64,000 nt of DNA from Siniperca chuatsi (Eukaryota > Chordata > Actinopteri > Centrarchiformes > Sinipercidae), in assembly GCF_020085105.1 (NCBI RefSeq), contig NC_058052.1:11389233-11453232 (forward strand), read 5' to 3'. Positions 10,701-50,987 of this stretch are shown here, piece by piece. Under the pieces are notes generated by a model. It ran no database searches, was not told where the DNA came from, and saw only the letters and a list, made by a program, of their open reading frames with translations. Numbering within the stretch: position 1 is the stretch's first letter; each line of letters opens with the position of its first letter. Position numbers and translations under genes: made by a program.

Positions 10701-13700
10701 ATTGAAACTTGCTAGTGCCTTCTCAGAGGCCACGATTATGATGTTGACACATCATAGTCGCTCCTCCATAACACCTCTCCTTCCTCCCCATGCCCATTTC
10801 CATCCTTCCCATCCATGGCTCTGACAGTCCACCATGTGTCCTATCTAAAGGAGCTGATCACCTGGCCCTAAGTGCTTGAAGTACTGTATAAATGTACCAC
10901 GGCCTTGTGTTGTATGTCATGATGTTGATCAGATTCCTTTGTCTTGGTAGGTGCATACAGCGCAGTACCACCTCCTGCTTCAGTACAGAAAGCTCCAGCA
11001 GCCAACAAGGCCAAGGACAGCGACTCGTCAGACAGCAGTGATGACAGCAGTGACGAGGAAGAAGAGAAGAAAGTAGCAGGTAAGAGGTGCCCACCTTTCT
11101 CAGCTTGAAGTGTCAGTGTTTTTACTGACAAGTCTAACAGCATTGTAATCCTCACAGCGAAACCTGCACCAGTCAAGGCCACTGCTGCCAAAGCTGGTGT
11201 GCCCAAACCCTCTGCAAAGAAGCAGGAGTCCAGCTCTGAGAGCTCAGGTAACGATCAGAATCCCAGTCACTCATTTTCTACTCAGCGTGATCCGATGCCT
11301 GTGAACATGTGATAAATATTGTTCTTCATGCCCATGTCTTTCCAGATTCAAGCTCTGATGAGGAGGAGGCAAAGAAACCCGCAGCCAAAGCCACCCCAGC
11401 TAAAGCAGCCCCAGTCAAATCTGCCCCAGCTAAAAAAGAAGACTCAGACTCATCAAGTTCAGAGGAGGAAGAAGAGGTGAAGAAACCTGCAGCGAAGGTG
11501 ACTCCTGCTAAGGCTGCTCCAGCTAAACCTGTTGCAGCTAAAGCCACACCTGCTAAAGAAGACTCCTCAGAGGAAGATTCCAGTTCGGAGGAGGAGGAGA
11601 CGGCAAAGAAGCCCGGAGCTAAACCTGCACCTGCCAAGAATACCCCAGCTAAAAAAGACGAGTCCTCAAGCTCAGGTAATGTGAGCTTAGCATTTCTGTA
11701 AGAGTGAAATATTTCTTGTCATACCTTGAATTTGCTTTCATTTATGTATATCTCTTTGCCTGTTCTACCAGTTTGTGGTGGGATCAAGGCTAGTATTCAT
11801 CATTTAGTCAATTGTTATTTGTATTCTCACCCCTGCTTTGTTATATACACTTGGGTGCCCATTTATTAGGTACACCTAGCTAACACTAATGCAGTCTAAT
11901 ACAACAGTCCTGCAATAAATCCTACTTTAATGAGGGTATAACTTCCCATTTTTGTAGAGAGTTGTTGATTCATCTTATCATCATTTTGGACCATACAGTT
12001 GACTGTTGGTTCTGTTTAACTGTATTGCATTATACTGAGAGGTGTTTTTGTTATTTAGCCTACCCTCATTGATATAAATGAGGTGAACAAAATAATAGAA
12101 ATATCAGTCAGTTTGACACAATACAATTCAACAGCACCACAAACTCCACAATGATCATTAAGTTGAATCAGTACAGCTCAAAAACAGAAACTGAACATTA
12201 TAACTTTCATGAAGGTAGGATTTATTTCAGGACTGTTGTGTTAAACTGCATTAGGTTTAAGTTAGGTGTACCTAAAGAACAGGCAACGTGTACATTCATG
12301 TGTCTATCTGTGTAATTTTCAAAATATTGTTTGCTGTTTCAGATAGCAGCTCTGAAGATGAGGCTCCTGCAAAACCTGCCACTAAAACTGCAGCCCCACC
12401 AACACCTGCTGCTTCTAAACCTGCCGCAGAGAGCAGCTCTGATACAGAGGGCTCCTCTGAGGACGAGGACGAACCAGTGAAAGCCAAGCCAGCGGCTAAA
12501 CCAGCTACCCCGGCTTCCAAGCCTGCTACCCCTGTTGCAAAGCCTCCTGCAGCAGCAGAGAGCAGCTCAGACTCTGACTCCTCCTCTGAGGATGAAGAAC
12601 CAGTCAAGGCTAAACCTGCAGCGGCTAAACCAGCTACGCCAGCCTCAAAGCCTGCTACTCCTGCAGCAAAGCCTCCTGCAGCAGCAGAGAGCAGCTCAGA
12701 CTCTGACTCCTCCTCTGAGGATGAAGAACCAGTCAAGGCTAAACCTGCAGCGGCTAAACCAGCTACGCCAGCCTCAAAGCCTGCTACTCCTGCAGCAAAG
12801 CCTCCTGCAGCAGCAGAGAGCAGCTCAGACTCTGACTCCTCTTCTGAGGATGAGGAAGAACCAGTCAAGGCTAAACCTGCAGCGGCTAAACCTGCAGCGG
12901 CTAAACCTGCAGCGGCTAAACCTGCAGCGGCTAAACCAGCTACGCCAGCCTCAAAGCCTGCTACTCTTGCAGCAAAGCCTGCTGCTGCAGCAGAGAGCAG
13001 CTCAGACTCTGACTCTTCTTCTGAGGATGAGGAAGAACCAGTAAAAGCCAAGCCAACAGCTAAACCAGCTACCCCTGCTACAAAGCCTGCTACAAAGCCT
13101 TCTACAAAGCCTGGTGCAGCAGCAGACAGCAGCTCTGACTCTGACAGCTCAGACTCTGAGAATGAGGCAGCCAAACCTGCAGTCAAGAAACAAGCTCCAG
13201 CAGCAGCGGCCAAGAAACCTGCCCCTGCTGTCACCAAGGCTCCTGCAGACTCCAGTGATGACAGCTCCAGTGATGAGGAGGAACCCAAGAAGGCAGTGCC
13301 AGTACCCAAGCCCGCAGCCACAAAGGCAGCTGCAGCTCCAACAAAGAAGGCTGAGGAGAGCAGCTCTGACTCCTCGGACAGCTCTGATTCTGAGACTGAG
13401 ACAAAGTCCACCCCTGCTAAGCCTGCAGTCACCATCAGCAAGGCAGCCACACCCAAGGTAGCCACAACCAAGGCAGCCAAGGCCCCAGCAAAGCCAGCAG
13501 AGTCCTCCTCCAGTGACAGCAGCTCTGAAGAGGAAGAAGAGGCCGGTAAAAGTACTGTAAAACCTGTTACACCTGCTGTAAAAGCCAAGACGACCCCAGC
13601 AGCTAAAGCTAAAGAGAACAGCAGCAGCTCCTCAGACACTTCATCAGATGAGGAGGAAGCTCCACGCAAAGCAGCCACAGCACCCAACACCCCCGCAACA

Positions 13701-14585
13701 AATGGTAAGTCTCAACCAAATACTGAACGTGATGTGGCCATTTAACAGGGAGATTAAATGTATTAATGGGTAAACTGCACACTGGATCCCTCAAACGGCC
13801 ATTACTTGAAAGGTTTGGCTTATTGCTTTTTACCCCACCTTTTATTGGTCTAGTGTTGCGTAATTTCATGCATCTTATATTATGGAACACTTAGTGTTGA
13901 CTGGTACACAGTTCTCCTAATATGAGCACAAGTAACTTTTTCCTCTGATTCATGCAGGTACCAATGGAAAGAGAAAAAGAGATGGTGAATCATCAGAAAG
14001 TGAAGAGGAAGAGACTGAAGTCAAGACACCAAAAAACAAGAAAGCAACAACCACACCACAGACTTTTCCTAAAGCCAATAAGAAGGTAAGACCTGCTAGA
14101 GACTGGAACTTGGTCCTAAGCCTGAGTTGCCAGTCTTCAGTCAAAACATATACAACCAATAGCTGCTGGATAAAAGTGATTGTTTTCCTGAAGGGAAAAG
14201 AGCCATAATTTGATGGAAATAACTTGTTTCTTTCAGTCTTCCAACGTACCGTTTCGTAGAATAATAGAGGAAGAAGTAGATGTGGATCCCCGTCTTACAG
14301 ACAACTCTTTTGATGCAAAGGTGAGTTCAGTAACGTCTGCGAGCATTCTTACAGCAGCACACTAAGATTGCTGAGGCCAGCCAATAATTTACTATAAAAC
14401 ATGTTCATTTCTCTTTGCTATTCCAGTCTGGAGCCAAAGGGGACTGGGGCCAGAAAGCTAACGATGTGCTCAAGTTCACAAAAGGCAAGTCATTCCGACA
14501 TGAAAAGACGAAGAAGAAGAGGGGAAGCTACCGTGGCGGAGCCATCTCCACCACAGTCAACTCCATTAAGTTTGACAGTGACTGA
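7797..14585 (+). CDS. nolc1: Nucleolar and coiled-body phosphoprotein 1 (Nopp140)
   Basis: Nucleolar/Cajal-body chaperone of snoRNPs and Pol I-linked ribosome biogenesis. Fourteen coding exons join in frame to 1017 residues: 7797-7907, 8253-8308, 9207-9367, 9479-9600, 9711-9795, 9920-10044, 10249-10360, 10951-11079, 11158-11247, 11346-11675, 12343-13704, 13958-14085, 14237-14320, 14427-14585. Exons 1-2 encode the LisH domain ([20 protein letters not shown], then DIYNFWVK). Exons 3-11 encode alternating Lys/Ala/Pro-rich and acidic serine tracts ([11 protein letters not shown] type), the CK2-phosphorylated repeats of the family, roughly one acidic tract per small exon. Exons 13-14 encode the conserved SRP40-type C-terminus: [40 protein letters not shown], and the end VNSIKFDSD. 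Human NOLC1 is about 700 residues; the excess here is repeat expansion in exon 11. All introns are GT-AG. The ATG sits in GAAGATGGCGGCG context. Confidence 0.96.
8253..8308 (+). CDS. nolc1: nolc1 coding exon 2 (end of the LisH region)
   Basis: 56-nt exon between CTCTACAG and GTGAGT, encoding [19 protein letters not shown] with the last codon split. It matches the LLDIYSFWL block of human NOLC1 after the LisH domain. It is too short to be found as an ORF; its phase joins exon 1 (phase 0) to exon 3 (phase 2). Confidence 0.92.
8804..9030. repeat. Palindromic retroposon-like repeat in nolc1 intron 2, with 14-bp direct repeats
   Basis: A near-perfect inverted repeat: arms of about 70 nt (8816-8885 and about 8910-8979) meet around 8897, beginning TCGTAGAAAAGG and ending CCTTTTCTACGA. 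A 37-nt tail ending ACACCGTCTTAA follows. The unit is flanked by identical 14-bp direct repeats, TAATTTGTACAATC, at 8804-8817 and 9017-9030, which look like a target-site duplication. A second copy of the right arm and tail lies at 50430-50559. Short ORFs across it on both strands are by-products of the palindrome. Confidence 0.8.
9479..9600 (+). CDS. nolc1: nolc1 coding exon 4 with a tandem NAGNAG acceptor
   Basis: The intron ends TTTTAGCAG|CC. Splicing after the first AG (exon from 9479) gives Ala-Ala-Lys; after the second (exon from 9482) Ala-Lys. Both keep frame, so the protein may differ by one alanine between isoforms. The rest encodes a basic Lys/Ala tract and an acidic [13 protein letters not shown] tract. 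Confidence 0.85.
11845..12294. mobile_element. Tc1-like MITE with long terminal inverted repeats in nolc1 intron 10
   Basis: About 450 bp. The left end reads TTATTAGGTACACCTAGC and continues with AATGCAGT, ACAACAGTCCTG and AATAAATCCTAC. The reverse complement of the right end reads TTTAGGTACACCTAAC and then the same blocks in the same order, so the inverted repeats extend over roughly 80-100 bp. The TTATTAGGTACACC terminus is that of the Tc1-like element whose transposase fragment is at 59641-60230. There is no coding capacity. Its right end lies only about 50 bp before the exon 11 acceptor. Confidence 0.75.
12343..13704 (+). CDS. nolc1: nolc1 coding exon 11, the large repeat exon
   Basis: A 1362-nt exon between TGTTTCAG and GTAAGT, encoding about 453 residues of alternating Ala/Pro/Lys-rich and acidic serine tracts. 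It contains a perfect 129-nt tandem duplication and shorter expansions, annotated separately. The long reverse-strand ORF over it (13690-12296) and the alternative-frame plus ORFs are compositional shadows. The apparent upstream ATG at 12288 is intronic. Confidence 0.93.
12561..12995 (+). repeat. nolc1: 129-bp coding tandem repeat in nolc1 exon 11
   Basis: The motif AGCAGCTCAGACTCTGACTC starts at 12561, 12690, 12819 and 12996. The first two units (12561-12689 and 12690-12818) appear identical over all 129 nt (43 codons). The third is 177 nt because it has an extra GAG-type codon and three additional copies of a 15-nt unit encoding KPAAA (about 12870-12935). Every change keeps frame. Perfect identity implies recent duplication or gene conversion; an assembly artefact is possible. 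Confidence 0.92.
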
Positions 14586-15535
14586 GGAACTTCTCCCTCT
14601 GGCCCCTCTCACCTGAACTGTACTGTACCTGTGTGACCAGGACTATCAGTTGTCTGTAAACAGTCCCTCTATTATCACAACCCAGCAACAGCAGCACACA
14701 ACCGAGGAATGTGACCTGTAGAGCTGAGCTGGCACTTTCATAGCTGCCCTTAGTTTGTAATGGAGACCAATAGTTTGATCTCTGCTCTGAAGCTACAGTT
14801 AGTCGAGCTGTGGCAGCAGGAGAGAGATGCTCCCAGCTGTGACTTCAGACCAAACTGCTTAAGGTTGACATCCATGTGACATGATTACCACTTATAGCCA
14901 CTAGGTGGCTGCAGGCCACCTGTTAATGGTAAATTGTGTGCGTTGGGCCCCTTTTTTGCTTGTTTTGACTTTGTTAACCTGTACTTTATTCTCAAATGAC
15001 ATGTCTTATTTCTTTGTAACATACATTTTTCATTTTCATTTATCTATGTATGAATGACAGCCATGCATCCCAACAGGTTCTTTATTATGTATTAAGAAAG
15101 GCTGATATTGATTTTTAATGGATCACATGGATTCTTGAAGTTTGTTTGGTTTTATATGGCCACATTTAAATACGGAGAGGGTGTGTGCTCGGGTTTTTTC
15201 TCTTTACATTACATGGACATTTAGAGAGTAGAACTGAGTTTTATACTGTGTATTTATTAAGTTTTATTCCATTTAAACCTTTAGGACCTCAAGCCATCTC
15301 GAGCTATTCTCAAGCCATTTTGCTTTATTGTTTCTTCTGATGTTAGGATACCCCTGTCAAACCCTCTCTAAAGTGTTCATCAGTGGTATGGAATTTATTC
15401 ACCAACATAACGGAGAGCCATGTTTGTTTCAATTATTTGAATTTACTCTCTACAAACATTTGTGTACTTTTTTTTATTTTTATTGTCAATTCTTGTAGCG
15501 GTAATTAAAGACATAACAGATTAAATGTTGATGTG
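14586..15535 (+). other. nolc1: nolc1 3' UTR with ATTAAA poly(A) signal
   Basis: After the TGA at 14583-14585, non-coding sequence continues to a probable poly(A) signal ATTAAA at 15504-15509, followed by TG-rich sequence (GTTGATGTGC). The UTR contains a CTCF-like CCACTAGGTGGCTG at 14898-14911. The UTR end is inferred from the signal only. Confidence 0.55.
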
Positions 15536-18084
15536 CTTATAATCCTGATTTTGAGGCTTTGTTGTTTTGGGTTTTTTTTATTCATTGACACTCATTTGTC
15601 CTGTTAGACAGGGGCAGTTTCTCATTGTGTTCACTCAGTTGATTAGTTTTACATGCACAGAAATGGGGAAGAAGTCAATATTTTTAGTATGCATCTACAA
15701 ATTATGAGCTGCTTCGTCCATCTATTGATGATCCAAGCATTTAGCTAGAAAGTTGACTTGAAAGTTTTATTAAAGCCACTAGATGGCAATCAGGTAGCTC
15801 TTTGCTCCAGTACTGACCTTCAGTTGTAAATGTGAAACTCGCAGTACAGTACTCTTTCAGGGGATGCTAATTGCACTTCCATTAAAACAAATAACGGGGA
15901 GATGTGACAGATTAAAAATCAAATGGTCAAAATGCAGCAGAGGCTAAAATAACCTGACTTTGAATCTCTTCTATTGGTCAAGCTCCAAAAAGGCTGGCTC
16001 CTACATTTCATATTATCCCAATGAGAGATAACCCTGACGACATCACTATCACAGCTATTAGTTATTTTCACTGACTGGGTAGTACTCGCCCTGACAAGAA
16101 CTGATATTCATGTGTTAAATGGGTGGAGTGTCCCTTTAACTAGCCCTTTTACTCCAGATATAGACCATTAGCCCATACTATACTGTATGTTTCCATTTTT
16201 GCCAGTAAACCCACCAATTCAACCTTACTTTGTATATCAGCATACTTTTCAATATATGAAAAGGGAAGATGCAACGTGAGTGGAAATGGAAAGCCAACTG
16301 ATGCAAGAGTGGAATATTTATCTCGCTCTCTTTTCTATTAACTCAACTTCAATCCAGGGTAATATTCAGTTTAACTGGCCATGTGGAGAGTCCTCCCTAC
16401 AGTTTCATATTGAAGCCTCTCCAGAGAAATGCAAGATGTTTTATGTTTCACCAAGCAATGAGGGCATCTGACATCTTTTTATAAGAGTTGGTCACATAAA
16501 GGAGCGCTGCTTGTCACCTGGCAGCTTTGCAAACCAGATGAGTCTGATGTATTGATCATTCTAGGCTCTTCCTTTCAATACTGGCCCTATCAAGTTACTC
16601 AATGAGGCCTTCTACACTTTGTCTTTTATGAAGTATAAGATGAAGCTCTCTGGCCACTTTCTTATCTTCACTGGAAGAAAACTGCAACCCTAATTCCAAG
16701 ACCCTTGTGGCTCTTCCAATGTTCACACTTATGTTTGTCTTTATTTTAAACAGCAGCAGTAGATTAATTTGGTTTTAGTGCTCTTCATTGCATAGAGATA
16801 AGGCTCCACTCAGTAACCAACTTCTTTTAACAGCTTTGATACGGTCACTCAGTTTTAAGTAAGCCCTGGTATTACTGTACCTGATCTGGACTGGTTCACC
16901 TCTTCTATAAAATGTTCTGTATAATCATAGATATCCTAATCGCATCCTTTAAGTAGCAATTAAAAGGTCGCAATTCTCACTCTAATCTTTGGCCTCATTA
17001 ATCTGTAAACACATTTCATTTCACCGTTAGGTCGATGACACTCAGCTATGCTTCCCACTAAAACCTGCCAGTCCAACCAGCTTTGAAGTGAATCCTCAGA
17101 ACATTTTACAGCACAGCAGACGTAAACCTGAAATAATTTTAGCAGCTCCTGTCACTCCCTGCTGTTTCAAAGCAAAGACATGTAGTTTTCTTTCCATGTT
17201 GTCAGTAAAACCTGCTGGTTCTTGACAGTAGTGCAATGTTGGTGGATTGTATCAGAAAATGAATGATTTTCTTTACTTATATTCCTCTAACTCCCTTTCC
17301 ACAAGCCTTGGTAGAAAGTCAATCTCTTGCTTTCAGTGTGTACTTATTGCAGGTTGAATCTGCAGAGACAATATCACATTTTAGCAACTTTAAAACTATT
17401 TGCCAGTCAGTTTTAGAATTATTTGCCACATATCCCTCCTTTAGACCCCTTACAGAGAAGTGGGCAAAGTGATCCTTAGGCTGAACACTTTAGATTTACC
17501 ATTAAACTGACTGAATTAACTCTGTTCTTATATTGGTGCAATAAAAATAATAATAAAAAAAAAGGTTTATTATTTTTGCATTAACTGCAAATAATACATG
17601 ACAGATGGCCTAATGAGGCATACACTCGCTGCATTCAGAGTGAAGGCTTAATTCTTATGCACACATGACAAACAGCATGTGTACGTGAAATGTGTACATT
17701 TCTGTGCCTACACATAAAGAGCTGCTGGCTTAGGGGGGAGGTCTGCACTCACTCCAAATATAACCCCCTTCCCCAAGTCTGACAACAGTAAACCATTGAG
17801 CATTGCTTCACTGCTCACCAAGCAGAGAAATTTGACAGAGCGTGCTTGCTTGGGGTTTACATGGCTGAGCTGTTGGGGGGCTGCAGTAGCTGTACCTACT
17901 GCAGCGCCCCCAACTGTTACTGGGCAATTTTTCAGTGCAGATGCAACTGTTGTTGAGAGAATCAATGCAGTTGGTGGCGAACTTGCTGGCAGCATGTTGC
18001 AAACTACAAAGCCACTACGAGCTACAGGAGTGAGCCTTTAGGATTTGAAAGCAGAAGAAACCAGTGTTTTGCTTTCTTTCCTGC
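15536..18084. other. Intergenic space between convergent nolc1 and micu1
   Basis: No credible gene. A second CTCF-like motif, CCACTAGATGGCAA, lies at 15776-15789. A stretch at about 15900-16140, ending GTGGAGTGTCCCTTTAAC, resembles a widespread fish MITE, at low confidence. The ORFs around 17708-18041 on both strands match nothing I recognise. Confidence 0.5.
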
Positions 18085-18388
18085 TATTAGTGCGAAAAAA
18101 AATCAATTAGTCAGCTAAGAGAAAATGAATCAACATTTTAAACAATCCATTACTTGTTTAAGTCATGTATCTGGCAAAAAAAAAAAATCCTAACATTCAC
18201 TGGTTTCAGCTTCTCAAATGTGAAGATTTGCGGTTTTTCTGCTTTTTATATCCCTGTAAATTGATTTTCTTTGGTTTTTGGACTTGTTTGGATATAACAA
18301 GCAATTTGACAGCATTTCTGACACTATACAGACTAAACAATTAATTAGTTCATCAAAAAAAAAAAAAGAGAGATTAGTTGCAGCCCTA
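18085..18388. repeat. hAT-type MITE remnant
   Basis: Contains phrases typical of a common fish hAT-derived element (CAGCTTCTCAAATGTGAAGA, TTAATTAGTTCATC) and ends in the terminus ATTAGTTGCAGCCCTA. The left terminus is not recognisable, so the copy is probably degraded. Confidence 0.55.
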
Positions 18389-19257
18389 GTTACGGTGGAG
18401 GAAAACCATGTATCTCCAATTTTGGTGATTTTGATTCCTGAAAAACTGAAGGATCGGATGTTCTATTATAGGTTGAGAAATTTCTCCTACATCTTAAGCT
18501 AAATAAACTATATTAAAACCCCATTGGATTATCTTATTTTCACAAAGCTGGATAGAAGGCTGTTTTTCTTAGCTCATGAAAAGTCGATGTTTTGGTAATA
18601 CATGGTTTTTGCAGGACAGCAAATTTATGTTTAAAGGGGAGTGTTGTAAAGTTGATACAACAGCGAGGATGATGATGTTCTGTTAAAAATAATTTTAAGT
18701 TCCATGTTATTGTAATGCCAGACTTAAACCGTGGAAAGAACAGTGGTGAGGAATACTGATGAGGCCCTTCAACCTAATCTCCTGCCTAGCAATCACTCCT
18801 GAGTACCACTTCCATCTGTCAGTCGCAACTTGTGCAAGAGAGCAAGCCAGCTCATTTCAGGCCAATGCAGCACAGTGTATGAAGGGGCTGCAGGACAATC
18901 TTTTAATGGGCAGCAGAGGTCGAGGACTGCCCATCCTGTCCATTTCAATTATACAAAACTGCTGACTGCTTCTGCACACACACGATTTACCATCTTTTTC
19001 TTCCTGACACACTCCAAGCGAACTGCATGCAATCAGCTATGCATTTGGCCTGAAAATGTTACACCCTGTTTCATTACACATGACAAATGACTTCCTCGGC
19101 GCCCCATAGATTAGTCTCGCTAATCCCCCACTGTGCTTTTCTCCGAGTCAAAGAGTGAAAATGAGAACATGGCAGGACAACAATCCAACTTACAAGTCAA
19201 GCAGAACACAGTCGTCCATAAACAAAGCTTAATCAGTTTTACATGATTAAAAACATC

Positions 19258-19944
19258 TTTAATAGAGCATTTCTTTCCAACATCCATCTTTTATAAAGTG
19301 TTTCAGTGAGCAATAATAATTAGAAGAATACACACTTTGAACAGTACATTGTAGAGCGAGACAAGCATCATTGATCTCTTATGGGACAAAATGATAGGAG
19401 TAACGAATGAAGAGGTGCTAACAAGAGTACAGACTTCTGCTCTTTGTCCCACCAAAGAAATAACTAAGGGTCTGTTGTCAGTATAGAACAGACATACTGC
19501 GGCATTTATACAGCTGAAAGTCAAATAAAATTGATTTCACTTCTTGTCTTGCCTTTTGCAGCAAACCATGTTAAATACGGATATAAAAGTGCAGTTTTTA
19601 GCGTTTGACAAAGGGGTCACACAATTACCTGCTGACACTGCATTCCTCTATAGAATATGGCAAAAATAAACATACAAACTTTGTTTGTATATTTTAAAAT
19701 ATGTAAATACCCATGATGACTTAGACAGGCAGGCTAGAGAAGCCTTTCAGTCACTATATTACAGCGACATGCGTTAATGATTGATGATGCCCCTCGGAGC
19801 TGCAGTCCTAATGGGTTCATTACATTAATTGTCTATTTAAATTCTTGAGACCTGTTGAAGGAGAATGCCTCTGATGCTACTGGTGTTGTTGCTTTGTTCA
19901 CACACTGTCTTTCTCTCCCACTCACACGTTCCCTCCTGTCTCTA
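19258..19944 (-). other. micu1: micu1 3' UTR (extent uncertain)
   Basis: Non-coding sequence downstream of the stop. The first plausible poly(A) signal is ATTAAA on the minus strand at 19263-19258; no AATAAA is seen before it. The boundary is therefore tentative. Confidence 0.4.
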
Positions 19945-48478
<28,534 letters not shown>

Positions 48479-50226
48479 CCTGCAGAGAGAAAAGAATACA
48501 GACGTGGTGAGACAGGGCCTGCATAGGACTGTACTGTTCAAAAATTAGAGGATGCTCTACAATTTAGTTTTAGGGCATTTTGTCCGGCATGTGACAGGAA
48601 AAAAAAAAGGAATAATAGATGGCATAGATCTGCTTCTGTTATTGCAAATACTGACAAATAAGAGGATACAACTGTTTCAAACTACACAATATATTTATTT
48701 GATCAGAATGCCACGTAGAAGCGGGCACACTGCTAAGAACATTCTTTCTCCAGTCATAAGAAGTCTTAGGTAAGGATATGAAAGAATTTAACCAAAAAAC
48801 AAATTAACACTCATCTCAAGAGGCAAAGCTTAGAACAACAGCAGTGCACTTATGGGATCTGTCTTCATACTGCACTGCAGGCAAAACTCAACAGTTCATT
48901 CAACAGTCAATGCATAAATGTCCTGGAATCCTCACACACCTCAATTAATAAACAGAAAGCAAGGATAAAACTAATTGCCACCAGTGTAGCTAAGCTCCAG
49001 AAATTCATTTTCAACCAGACTGTTGCTTAATTCATCAGTGTCACGGAAAGATGATTAACAATTAAGCAAGGGACTACTGGTGTGCATCTGTAGCTCCCGT
49101 GTGTGCACAAAGGACAGGACAGAGGAGTTCATCCCACTGAGGCCTGAAGCTGCCACCTGTCGATATCCTATTAACAATTCAGACACCGAATGTCAAACTG
49201 ATTCAGCAGAAAGATAAAAGAAGACATGGCATATGCTAATTGGAGTGTTCAGCAGCCCATGACAGTGGGGACTGAGGGGAACAGCAAGCATGCATGCACA
49301 CCGTTTCTGTGGAGCTGAAGATAGCCTGATGCTAAAAGACTGGTGCCAAAGATATTATACATACCAGTGAGACTAAAAACCTAATCAGTGCAACAGAACA
49401 ACTTTAATAACAGATGATGGTACAAAAAAAATAATCTTTAAGCACTTGCCCTGTACTACTGAACATGCTTTCAAGTATTTGTTTAAAAGGGATACACTTC
49501 CAATTTTGGATGATGTCTAGCTCTTGCTCCTTTATGGTTTGAATACACTCAATGTAAGTCGCTTTGAGAAAAAGCATCTGCCAAATGAATGTTGTGTAAT
49601 GTAATGTTAATTAAGTACCAAACAACATGAACAAATATCCATATCTGTAAATAACAAAATAAAGAATTGAGACTATAATTTATTAATCATTTCTCAAATG
49701 CTGACCTGAGAGAATTTGTTGATACCTATATCAGATCTGCTTGAAATGTATTTAGAGGTTTTATGTTTATGATGAAGCATGACACAAATATGTACACACA
49801 CATGCCAGACAAGCCTAAATATACAAGACGCAGAGGGACAAACACAAAACACAGAACTGTTTTTCTTGATCTATTTAACTCTGTGCTGCTAGCTGAGGAC
49901 TGCCCATTTAGGCTAGTGTAATTAATGTCTTCCTGGGCCTTTGAAATATGTCAACCGAGTTGAAATTAATCATTTTCAAAGTGAGAGTTACCCATGATCT
50001 GTGAAATCCCCAGTTGCTTGGAGCTTGTACAGAAAATAGATTTTTACAGCTGAGACACACAGATGCTCTCTTTCTTCTCATCAACCTGTCAGAACTTTTT
50101 GGTCAGGGAGGGGACACTGGGAATGTGAATGTGTTTATCTTGAATGAAAAGCAGTGAGCCACACTACAGCTACAACCCCCATCTGTACAATCAATCTTCG
50201 CAGAGTACTGAAGAGGACCTTGTTAT

Positions 50227-50570
50227 TACAAGTGTGTAATAACTACTTAACAGTGATGAGGTAGGTGCAGCCAGAAAACAACAGGCCTGATTACTGGGCC
50301 ATCTTGGAAACAATTAGGTCAGTTTCAGGTGAAACTAGCTATTAACAGATACTCAGGTAGATTCCTTCCTGAGGGCAGGGCTTATGTAACGCAGAGTAGC
50401 TTAAATTTCTAGTTCCCGTCCCATTTATTCACAATTGAGAATGACTTCCGGATGGGAGCCGAAACGTCTTGATTCTGAAAACAGTGTCCAGATGACTACG
50501 ACTGAAACCTTTTCTACGATAGAACACTCCTGGACGAATGAGGGACTACACCGTCTTAATACAAGTGTGT
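50227..50570. repeat. Second copy of the 8.8-kb repeat family, with 11-bp direct repeats
   Basis: Sequence from about 50430 to 50559 (GAATGACTTCCGGATGGGAG onward) matches the right arm and tail of the repeat at 8804-9030, ending at the same ACACCGTCTTAA. TACAAGTGTGT occurs at 50227-50237 and 50560-50570, bracketing about 322 bp as a likely target duplication. The inverted left arm of the first copy is absent and is replaced by unrelated sequence at 50238-50430. It lies in the 5' UTR intron of micu1. Confidence 0.7.
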
Positions 50571-50987
50571 TTAAATATGGTAACCACTACCTTTGGTAGA
50601 GACATCTCTCACCTTACATTCAAAAAGTTACAAATGCAGGAACACACACCTGCAGTGGACAATGGCTTAGGGAGATTTAGGAAAAGCAAGCAATAATGAG
50701 GCATCAGTCTAAGTGTGTTGGAGCTCTTGACCATCCAGGTTTTAGCAAGGTGAACAGTACATTATTCTATTTTTTCACAGCTGGGAAATGAACAGAAAAA
50801 ATATCAATAGTGATTTTAAGGGTTACTGATGGACATGTTCAATTTGGTAAAAGTTTTCTCAAGGTGGTTCTGAAAGACTCGCCCCTAAAAGACAACAACC
50901 TGCATTTAACATCAAGTCATCATCATCCACCTTTTCTTGCCTTTGTTCTACATCCATGAAGCAAGGTGCAACATTATAAGTTATAAG

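Noticed and set aside
12535..13461. Gln/Leu-rich ORFs in an alternative plus frame of nolc1 exon 11
   Set aside because: Out-of-frame reading of the same GCA/CAG-rich repeats.
12296..13690. 464-codon reverse-strand ORF over nolc1 exon 11
   Set aside because: A shadow of the Ser/Ala/Pro/Lys-rich repeats; the complement of this biased coding sequence lacks stops. No splice, promoter or family signal.
17708..18041. Overlapping ORFs on both strands (95 and 81 codons)
   Set aside because: No family resemblance and no splice sites of note; probably decayed repeat or chance.
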